Positions 1-5,290 of a stretch of DNA of 5,290 bases are shown one piece after another (position 1 is the stretch's first letter; each line of letters opens with the position of its first letter). The position numbers and the translations under genes were made by a program. Source of the stretch: Pontimonas sp. GTDB lineage: Bacteria > Actinomycetota > Actinomycetes > Actinomycetales > Microbacteriaceae. Under the pieces are notes generated by a model. That model ran no database searches and was not told the origin of the DNA. It saw nothing but the letters and a program-made list of their open reading frames with translations. The stretch covers positions 1 to 5,290 of the forward strand of contig JAIOWV010000090.1 of the NCBI GenBank assembly GCA_021741945.1. Direction: 5' to 3'.

Positions 1-321
1 GTCGCCCCGAATGGTGCCAGGGGCTGCTGTGGTGGGATCGGTTTGGCCGCAGAGTGAACGGATGCCCTCAATGACGCGGTGGCCCGAGATGCGCAGAGCA
101 ACGACGGGACCCGACTCCATGAAGGCCACGAGTGGCTCATAAAACGGCTTGCCCTGGTGCTCTGCGTAGTGTGCGCTCAACAGGTCCCGGTTTGGCTCCA
201 CCATGCGGATATCAACAAGCTGATAACCCTTGGCCTCAATGCGGGCAAGGATTTCGCCGGTGAGGTTGCGAGCAACGCCATCTGGCTTAATCAAAACGAG
301 CGTTTCTTCAAGCGTTGACAT
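1..321 (-). CDS. ndk: Nucleoside diphosphate kinase, N-terminal 107 residues (cut by window edge)
   Basis: Transfers the gamma phosphate of ATP to other (d)NDPs through a phosphohistidine, balancing nucleotide pools in the cytoplasm. The visible part translates from ATG as MSTLEETLVLIKPDG. Family marks: LIKPDGVARN at 10-19 with K12, HYAEHQGKPFYEPL at 51-64, FMESGPVV at 67-74, R88, TDP at 94-96 and APGTIRGD at 100-107. The family is about 136-145 aa long, so some 30 residues are missing, including the catalytic His in the NxxHGSDS motif; catalytic competence cannot be judged here. The gene starts 27 nt after the DUF4233 stop and has its own Shine-Dalgarno, so it is probably the next gene of the same transcript. 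Truncation is due only to the window edge; the frame is open to base 1. Confidence 0.97.
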   Translation of the reverse strand, partial: MSTLEETLVLIKPDGVARNLTGEILARIEAKGYQLVDIRMVEPNRDLLSAHYAEHQGKPFYEPLVAFMESGPVVALRISGHRVIEGIRSLCGQTDPTTAAPGTIRGD

Positions 322-325
322 ATTT

Positions 326-332
326 CTCCCTC
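326..332 (-). promoter_or_regulatory. Shine-Dalgarno of ndk
   Basis: GAGGGAG ends 4 nt before the ndk ATG at 321; the GAGG part is 7 nt away. It lies in the 27-nt gap after the DUF4233 stop and supports this start. The gap is too short for an obvious independent promoter or a strong terminator. Confidence 0.75.
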
Positions 333-348
333 GGGTGGTCACTCGAGT

Positions 349-696
349 TTAGTCCGAAGACAGTCGATCCAATTGAGGGCCACGGATGGCGCCGAATATC
401 CAGAACCCCACCATCACCACGGCAGAGATTCCCATGACGACATCCCAGAAGAACGTGCCAAGAAGCGCTAACTGCACCACGTGGCCAAATATCCGGCCTG
501 CCGGATAAGCAACAACTCGGTAGAGAACGAGAAGAACTACCGTTGCGACCAAGGACCCCACCAGCACAACAACTCCGGGGTATAGCCGCAGGCCATTGAG
601 TGCCAGTGCACCAAAGAACACCAGCGCGATCTCAAGACCCACGGCGATCTGCAACAGGGACTCCGTCGCTGACTTATCTCTCCGAGGCCTGGCCAT
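349..696 (-). CDS. DUF4233 family small membrane protein, function unknown
   Basis: A 115-aa integral membrane protein, ATG to TAA. The N-terminus is short and basic (RPRRDK at 3-8), so it should lie in the cytoplasm. Four hydrophobic segments follow at about 14-33, 40-60, 68-84 and 88-104, and a polar C-terminal tail (105-115) that should also be cytoplasmic. Charged residues in or next to the membrane are E22 and D85. No catalytic motif is recognisable. The assignment rests on size, topology and position: a protein of this kind sits between folC and ndk in many Actinobacteria (Rv2446c in M. tuberculosis is the counterpart I know). Its ATG follows the folC TAG with no gap, and its strong Shine-Dalgarno is in the end of folC, so it is certainly translated with folC. 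A link to folate or nucleotide metabolism is only a guess from the neighbours. Confidence 0.88.
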   Translation of the reverse strand: MARPRRDKSATESLLQIAVGLEIALVFFGALALNGLRLYPGVVVLVGSLVATVVLLVLYRVVAYPAGRIFGHVVQLALLGTFFWDVVMGISAVVMVGFWIFGAIRGPQLDRLSSD

Positions 697-2037
697 CTAA
701 GCGCTCCTCTCGACAACTTCTGCAACAAGAGTGATGGAGCCCGTCACCACAACCCCACCTTCGGTGCCCGCAAGATCGAGAGCCCTCGACATGGCTTCAT
801 CTGAGGTGGGCCTGGCATCAACACGGTCGGGCCCAGCGATTTCAGCGACGATGTCGGCCAGGTCCGCCACCGAGAGGGCTCGGTCAGATTGCGATTGTGT
901 CACCACAAAATGATCAACCACAGGATCTAGGGCCTCGACAATGCCGGCAACATCTTTCTCCTGCAGGATCCCTAGAACGCAGATGACTTTGTCGAAACTA
1001 AACGAGGTCATCAACGCCCGAGTCAGTGACTCTGCCCCGTGAGGGTTGTGCGCTGCGTCAACAAGAATGGTCGGGTGCGATCTAATGATCTGCATCCGAC
1101 CGGGGCTACTCGCCAGTGCAATGCCTTCTTCCACCACCTCAGCACCCATCGGAAGCGTGCCGCTGCCGAGGAATGATTCCACCGCGGCAATGGCCAGCGC
1201 GGCATTCGAGGCTTGGTGGTCGCCAAGGAGTGGCAAAAACAGGTCCCGGTATTGGCCGGCAAGTCCGGACACTGAGAGCAGTTGGCCACCGACAGCAGGC
1301 TCAGCGCTCGTCAGGAAGAAGTCCCGATCCAGGACTGCTAAGGGCGCTTCAAATCGTGTGCAGGCAGTGACAATCTCGTCCCAGGCTTCATCCGACTGGA
1401 GCGCCGAAACCACCCTGCTTGCAGGCTTGATGATGCCGGACTTGGTTCTGGCAATATCGCGCAGTGTGGGACCCAGGTGTTCAACGTGATCCATCGCAAT
1501 GGGTGTGAGCACGGCAACGTCGCCGTCTGCGACGTTGGTCGAATCCCATTCCCCACCCATTCCAGCCTCCACAACGGCAACATCGACTGGGGCATCAGCA
1601 AAACACGCAAAGGTCAGGACTGTGAGGGCCTCAAAGTACGACAGCGGTGGCTCACCGTTCGCGATGAGTTCAGCATCCACCATGGCGATGAAGGGTTCAA
1701 CGTCAGCCCAGTTATCGGCAAGCATGCGGTCCGAGATCTGCTCGCCATCAATCACGATGCGCTCGTTCACGCGATGCAGATGCGGTGAGGTCATGAGACC
1801 AGTGCGAAGCCCGTGAGCTCGAAGCAGGCTCTCGGTGATTCTCGCGGTGGAGGTTTTGCCATTGGTACCAGCGATATGAATCACTCCATACATCCGCTGC
1901 GGATCGCCGAGTAGTTCAAGAGCACGCCTGGTGGCTCCTAAACGCCGAACGGGACGACCTTCCCCCTGCCGACCAACGAGAGCGCTAAAGACCGCATCGG
2001 CGTCCCGCCGATCAGCACTGGATTCGTCAGCTGTCAC
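697..2037 (-). CDS. folC: Bifunctional dihydrofolate synthase / folylpolyglutamate synthase
   Basis: Mur-ligase-type, ATP-dependent cytoplasmic enzyme. It adds glutamate to dihydropteroate, giving dihydrofolate, and lengthens the polyglutamate tail of folates. The 446 aa is a normal length. Motifs in order: ATP P-loop GTNGKTS at 57-63, TSPHL at 83-87, FEALT at 135-139, EAGMGGEWDSTN at 157-168, DH at 183-184, TKSGIIKP at 198-205 (K199 is the likely carbamylated lysine; the family usually has KAG here), LGDHQASNAALA at 271-282, and C-terminal-domain PGRMQ at 312-316 and VDAAHNPHGA at 326-335. The start is GTG inside the last codons of ileS, with only a weak Shine-Dalgarno (GAAAG, 9 nt upstream), so translation probably depends on ribosomes finishing ileS. 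The TAG stop abuts the next ATG. Both activities are inferred from the single actinobacterial FolC type; sequence alone cannot prove that both are present. Confidence 0.96.
   Translation of the reverse strand: MTADESSADRRDADAVFSALVGRQGEGRPVRRLGATRRALELLGDPQRMYGVIHIAGTNGKTSTARITESLLRAHGLRTGLMTSPHLHRVNERIVIDGEQISDRMLADNWADVEPFIAMVDAELIANGEPPLSYFEALTVLTFACFADAPVDVAVVEAGMGGEWDSTNVADGDVAVLTPIAMDHVEHLGPTLRDIARTKSGIIKPASRVVSALQSDEAWDEIVTACTRFEAPLAVLDRDFFLTSAEPAVGGQLLSVSGLAGQYRDLFLPLLGDHQASNAALAIAAVESFLGSGTLPMGAEVVEEGIALASSPGRMQIIRSHPTILVDAAHNPHGAESLTRALMTSFSFDKVICVLGILQEKDVAGIVEALDPVVDHFVVTQSQSDRALSVADLADIVAEIAGPDRVDARPTSDEAMSRALDLAGTEGGVVVTGSITLVAEVVERSA
704..708 (-). promoter_or_regulatory. Shine-Dalgarno of the DUF4233 gene inside the end of folC
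   Basis: AGGAG lies 7 nt before the ATG at 696. It is read in folC as part of the codons for the final Glu-Arg-Ser-Ala. The strong site at ideal spacing fixes the start of the small membrane protein and shows why the last residues of FolC are encoded as they are (AGG AGC). Confidence 0.85.
2027..2037 (-). other. 11-nt ileS/folC overlap with GTG start (probable translational coupling)
   Basis: The folC GTG (2037-2035) lies in the ileS sequence CGTGACAGCTGA, and the ileS TGA is at 2029-2027. The two frames differ by one base. The only Shine-Dalgarno-like bases are GAAAG, 9 nt before the GTG, inside ileS. No in-frame ATG, GTG or TTG with a better site is evident in the first codons of folC, and the N-terminal protein sequence is family-like from about residue 13. 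Restarting by the terminating ribosome is the simplest way to translate folC. Confidence 0.75.
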
Positions 2038-5000
2038 GTCGCGAGACTTTCACGGTTATCTGGGAATCGTCTCCCACAGCCAGGCCAGTCACGCCTTGCT
2101 CGAGTGTCACAATCTCTACGCTGAGGGCCAGGGTTTCCGCGGCAATCACGTCGCGGTGCTCCTCAAGGGCTGGCAGCGCCGCCTGATCAGCGGCAATTAC
2201 CAAGTCAATCCGGTCAGAGACCTCGAGGCCCGCATTCTTCCGCTCTTGTTGAATCCAGCGAATGGAGTCCCGGGCGAGACCCTCTCGGGCAAGCTCCGGC
2301 GTTACGGTGGTCTCTAGCAACACAAAACCGCCTGAGCTAAGGAATGAGACAGCGATGTCATCACTCGGGGCGCTCAACTCGAGCTCGTATTCACCTGGCA
2401 GCAATTCCTGCTCCCCCACGGTGACCACACCCTCGACCTCGCGCCAGTTGCCGGCTTTGGCTTCACGGATGATGTCCTGAACCTGACCGCCAACCCGAGG
2501 GCCGAGCGTTCTGGCGTTCGGGGAAAGCTTGCGACCGATACCGAATCGCTCGGCCTGGTCCTTGTCAAAGGCCACCATGTCCACGCTCTTCACATTGAGT
2601 TCACTGGAAATGATGTCGACAAAGTCCCCGAGCGCCTCCACGCCCGTGGTGACCACGGTCAAGCTTGAGAGCGGCAAGCGCACCCGAAGACCGTGTGCTT
2701 TGCGCAGAGCGAGCCCTGCGGACGCGACCTCACGAACCGCATCCATTGCAGACACGAGCTCGGGGTCCTGGGGGAACGCCGCTGCATCCGGCCAGTCGGT
2801 CAAGTGAACGCTCTCGCCACCGGTGATGCCCCTCCAAACCTCTTCGGTCACAAGCGGTGCCAGCGGTGCTGCCAAACGGGAGAGCGTCTCAAGCACCGTG
2901 TAGAGGGTGTCTAGCGCGTCGTGGTCTGAGCCATCCCAGAAACGCTCACGCGAGCGTCGGACATACCAGTTGGTCAAAATGTCGGTGAAGTCACGAATCG
3001 CCTGCGCTGCCATCGGACTATCTAACGACTCGAAGTCATTCGTCGTTTCTTCAATAACGTCTCGCAGTTTCGCCAGAATGTAGCGATCAAGGACGTTCGG
3101 TGAATCTGTCCGCCACTGTGGCTCGTAGTCGCCGATGTAGAGGCTCAAGAAGTAGTACGTACTCCACAGTGGCAACAAGAACTGCCGCACACCCTCTCGG
3201 ATGCCCTCTTCGGTGACGACCAGGTTGCCACCACGGATCACGGAGCTCGACATCAAGAACCAGCGCATGGCATCCGCGCCATCTCTCTCGAACACTTCGG
3301 AGACATCAGGATAGTTGCGCAGACTCTTCGACATCTTCTGCCCATCCGAGCCCAAAACGATGCCGTGAGAAATTACTTGAGAGAACGCGGGCCGGTCAAA
3401 GAGCGCGGTTGCCAAAACGTGCATCGTGTAGAACCAGCCACGGGTCTGGCCGATGTATTCGACGATGAAATCAGCCGGGTTGTGGGAATCGAACCAGTCC
3501 TGATTCTCAAAGGGGTAGTGCACCTGCGCGAAGGGCATCGAACCGGAGTCGAACCACACGTCCAACACATCGGGAATTCGACGCATCATGGACTTACCCG
3601 TGGGGTCATCCGGGTTCGGACGGACGAGTTCATCAATGGCTGGGCGGTGGAGATCAGTCGGTCTAACCCCGAAGTCCCGCTCAAGCTCGTCAAGAGAGCC
3701 ATACACATCCAGTCGCGGATAGTCAGGGTCATCGCTCTTCCAGACAGGGATGGGTGAGCCCCAGTAGCGGTTTCTGGAAATTGACCAGTCCCTGGCGTTG
3801 GAGAGCCACTTGCCGAACTGGCCATCCTTGACGTTGCCTGGGACCCAGGTGATGTCTTGGTTGAGTTCAACCATGCGATCACGAATCTCGGTCACGCGCA
3901 CAAACCAACTGGACACCGCTTTATAGATCAGCGGGGTGCGACAGCGCCAGCAGTGCGGGTAGGAGTGGTTGTAGGAGCGCTCGGCAAAAAGCCGGCCAGA
4001 ATCCCGCAACAACTTGGTCAATGGCTTGTTGGCATCAAACACCTGCAGGCCTGCAACATCGCTCACCTGCGGAAGGAACTTCCCAGCATCATCCACCGAG
4101 ATAATGACGGGAATGCCGGCTGCCTGGCAGGTCAGCTGGTCGTCCTCACCGTAAGCGGGGGCTTGGTGAACGATTCCAGTGCCCTCGCCTGTGGCGACAT
4201 AATCAGCCACGAGAATCCGCCACGCATTGGCCATGTCCCAGGCTTCCACGTCTGAGTAGTAATCAAAGACCCGCTCGTACTCAACATCGCCGAGCTCTGA
4301 GCCCTTCAGGGTCCGAGTTACAGCGGCCATCGCACTAGCAACATCCTCATAGCCAAGCTCTTTGATGTACGCGCCAAGCGTGTCACCGGCCATCAGGTAG
4401 CTGGCGTCTGGCCGATCGGACTGGGGGCCAGAGGGCACGACAACGTAATCGATATCTGGCCCCACTGCCAGGGCGGCGTTGGTCGGCAGAGTCCAGGGGG
4501 TGGTTGTCCAGGCGAGGGCCAACACACCGGTGAGCCCAAGCTCTGTGGCCCGATCTCCCTTGAGAGGGAACGTGACCGTCACCGATTGATCTTGTCTCGG
4601 CTTATAGACGTCATCGTCCATGCGTAGTTCGTGGTTGCTGAGCGGAGTCTGGTCTCTCCAGCAGTAGGGCAAAACGCGGTAGCCCTCGTAGGCAAGGCCT
4701 TTGTCGTGGAGCTGTTTGAACGCCCACACAACGCTTTCCATGAAGGTGATGTCAAGGGTCTTGTAATCGTTCTCAAAGTCCACCCAGCGGGCCTGACGGG
4801 TGACGTATTCTTCCCACTCCTTCGTGTAGCGAAGGACCGAATCTTTAGCAGCCTGGTTGAACGCAGCGATGCCCATCGCTTCGATCTGGCTTTTATCCGT
4901 GATGCCCAGTTGACGCTCAGCCTCAAGCTCAGCAGGGAGGCCGTGGGTGTCCCAGCCGAATCTGCGGTGAACCTGCTTGCCGCGCATCGTGTGGAACCTC

Positions 5001-5227
5001 GGAAAGATGTCCTTGGCGTAGCCAGTGAGCAGGTGGCCGTAGTGCGGCAGGCCATTGGCGAACGGTGGCCCGTCGTAGAACACCCACTCTTCACAACCGG
5101 CACGGTTGTCGATAGAGCGTTGGAAGGTGTCGCTTGCTGCCCAGTAGGCGAGCACTTCGTGCTCGAGAGCTGGAAACGATGGGCTTGGCTCAACGCCCGA
5201 AGCGTCGCGGTGGCGAGGGAAAGCCAT
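2027..5227 (-). CDS. ileS: Isoleucine--tRNA ligase (IleRS), long HYGH-type
   Basis: Cytoplasmic class Ia synthetase that charges tRNA-Ile with isoleucine using ATP. The 1066 codons run from ATG to TGA and look complete. Catalytic-fold marks are HYGH at residues 62-65 (the HIGH motif), GWDTHGLPAE at 91-100, WFDSG at 558-562, GQTRGWFYT at 593-601 and KMSKS at 631-635. The inserted editing domain, which clears Val-tRNA-Ile, shows WTTTPWTLPTN at 240-250 and GTGIVHQAPAYGEDD at 349-363; by eye H354 and D363 align with the E. coli editing residues H333 and D342. CWRC at 426-429 may bind zinc. The anticodon-binding region has WYVRRSRERFW at 754-764, followed by a long C-terminal domain. Length and motifs fit the eukaryote-like type 2 IleRS of Actinobacteria rather than ValRS, which is shorter. 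The start is supported by AGGAAG 6 nt upstream. The end overlaps folC by 11 nt. Confidence 0.97.
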   Translation of the reverse strand: MAFPRHRDASGVEPSPSFPALEHEVLAYWAASDTFQRSIDNRAGCEEWVFYDGPPFANGLPHYGHLLTGYAKDIFPRFHTMRGKQVHRRFGWDTHGLPAELEAERQLGITDKSQIEAMGIAAFNQAAKDSVLRYTKEWEEYVTRQARWVDFENDYKTLDITFMESVVWAFKQLHDKGLAYEGYRVLPYCWRDQTPLSNHELRMDDDVYKPRQDQSVTVTFPLKGDRATELGLTGVLALAWTTTPWTLPTNAALAVGPDIDYVVVPSGPQSDRPDASYLMAGDTLGAYIKELGYEDVASAMAAVTRTLKGSELGDVEYERVFDYYSDVEAWDMANAWRILVADYVATGEGTGIVHQAPAYGEDDQLTCQAAGIPVIISVDDAGKFLPQVSDVAGLQVFDANKPLTKLLRDSGRLFAERSYNHSYPHCWRCRTPLIYKAVSSWFVRVTEIRDRMVELNQDITWVPGNVKDGQFGKWLSNARDWSISRNRYWGSPIPVWKSDDPDYPRLDVYGSLDELERDFGVRPTDLHRPAIDELVRPNPDDPTGKSMMRRIPDVLDVWFDSGSMPFAQVHYPFENQDWFDSHNPADFIVEYIGQTRGWFYTMHVLATALFDRPAFSQVISHGIVLGSDGQKMSKSLRNYPDVSEVFERDGADAMRWFLMSSSVIRGGNLVVTEEGIREGVRQFLLPLWSTYYFLSLYIGDYEPQWRTDSPNVLDRYILAKLRDVIEETTNDFESLDSPMAAQAIRDFTDILTNWYVRRSRERFWDGSDHDALDTLYTVLETLSRLAAPLAPLVTEEVWRGITGGESVHLTDWPDAAAFPQDPELVSAMDAVREVASAGLALRKAHGLRVRLPLSSLTVVTTGVEALGDFVDIISSELNVKSVDMVAFDKDQAERFGIGRKLSPNARTLGPRVGGQVQDIIREAKAGNWREVEGVVTVGEQELLPGEYELELSAPSDDIAVSFLSSGGFVLLETTVTPELAREGLARDSIRWIQQERKNAGLEVSDRIDLVIAADQAALPALEEHRDVIAAETLALSVEIVTLEQGVTGLAVGDDSQITVKVSRRDS

Positions 5228-5233
5228 GGGTTA

Positions 5234-5290
5234 CTTCCTGACAATGGTGGTGGGTGGAATTTCTGCGAGGACGCCATCTGGCGCGGTACC
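5234..5290 (-). promoter_or_regulatory. Probable T-box riboswitch of ileS, 3' part only (antisequestrator and Shine-Dalgarno)
   Basis: Read on the minus strand, the leader enters the window with GGUACCGCG (5290-5282), which matches the T-box core UGGNACCGCG except for a first U that would lie outside. It continues as a perfect hairpin: GCGCC (5284-5280), loop AGAU, GGCGU (5275-5271), the expected upper antiterminator/antisequestrator helix. CCUCGCA (5270-5264) follows, the expected 3' strand of the lower helix, whose partner (about UGCGAGG) would be beyond the edge. The Shine-Dalgarno AGGAAG (5239-5234) ends 6 nt before the ileS ATG. There is no U-run, so control of translation is more likely than termination, as known for actinobacterial ileS T-boxes. 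UCCU (5271-5268) is complementary to AGGA of the Shine-Dalgarno, a possible sequestering pair of only 4 bp. Stem I and the specifier codon, expected to be an Ile codon, are not visible. Confidence 0.8.

Noticed and set aside
79..318. A plus-strand open frame of 79 codons at the left edge.
   Set aside because: It is antisense to ndk, whose minus-strand frame carries clear family motifs over the whole stretch.
322..348. Palindrome ACTCGAGT (341-348) and a 4-bp CTCG/CGAG stem between the DUF4233 gene and ndk, considered as a terminator or operator.
   Set aside because: The stem is too short, there is no U-run, and the ndk Shine-Dalgarno fills the rest of the 27-nt gap. It is probably chance.
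1046..1489. A plus-strand open frame of 147 codons opposite folC.
   Set aside because: It has Ser/Arg/Ala-rich shadow composition, no ribosome site and no recognisable domain, while the opposite strand is well-conserved FolC.
3365..4255. Two plus-strand frames of about 130 codons each (3365-3757 and 3857-4255) opposite ileS.
   Set aside because: Both mirror conserved catalytic and editing parts of IleRS and have no features of their own.
2027..5227. Possible valyl-tRNA synthetase, since valS precedes folC in mycobacteria.
   Set aside because: The 1066-aa length, PHYGHLL, the editing motif WTTTPWTLPTN and the long C-terminal domain fit IleRS. The T-box-like leader is also typical of actinobacterial ileS.
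4579..5277. A 232-codon frame on the same strand as ileS, starting in the leader.
   Set aside because: It is an out-of-frame shadow of the ileS 5' part, rich in Ser, Thr, Arg and Ala with no family motif. Its ATG falls in the loop of the leader hairpin without a Shine-Dalgarno.
5231..5290. An open frame on the minus strand ending in TAA 3 nt before ileS, which could be the tail of an upstream gene (19 codons).
   Set aside because: The same bases form the T-box core and its hairpin, which explains them better. A 19-codon open frame is not significant, and the peptide is not recognisable.

Overview
The window holds one uninterrupted gene cluster, entirely on the minus strand. It reads from the right edge to the left: the 3' end of a probable T-box leader, ileS (isoleucyl-tRNA synthetase), folC (dihydrofolate/folylpolyglutamate synthase), a small DUF4233-type membrane protein, and the first 107 codons of ndk (nucleoside diphosphate kinase), which runs off the left edge. 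The plus strand shows nothing that looks like a gene.

The order folC - DUF4233 - ndk directly after an aminoacyl-tRNA synthetase gene is an actinobacterial arrangement. Mycobacterium has valS in front, while ileS in that place is what I recall for Microbacteriaceae. The moderately GC-rich sequence, the long IleRS with a HYGH motif and the actinobacterial style of FolC and Ndk fit a member of Actinomycetota, most likely Microbacteriaceae. The family-level placement is inferred from synteny and protein style, not from a search.

The cluster is very compact. ileS and folC overlap by 11 nt, and folC uses a GTG start. folC and the DUF4233 gene abut with no base between them, and the Shine-Dalgarno of the second lies in the last codons of the first. 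Only 27 nt separate the DUF4233 gene from ndk. This points to one transcript with translational coupling. No internal promoter or terminator is evident, and there is no gene-free stretch above about 65 nt.

The most interesting element is at the right edge. The 63 nt before ileS start with GGUACCGCG, followed by a perfect short hairpin and then CCUCGCA, which matches the 3' half of a T-box antisequestrator. If that is right, ileS is controlled at translation by uncharged tRNA-Ile, and tight coupling could pass part of this signal to folC and the genes behind it. Overall this is a conserved housekeeping operon. I see no mobile element, CRISPR array, RNA gene other than the leader, or clearly novel system.
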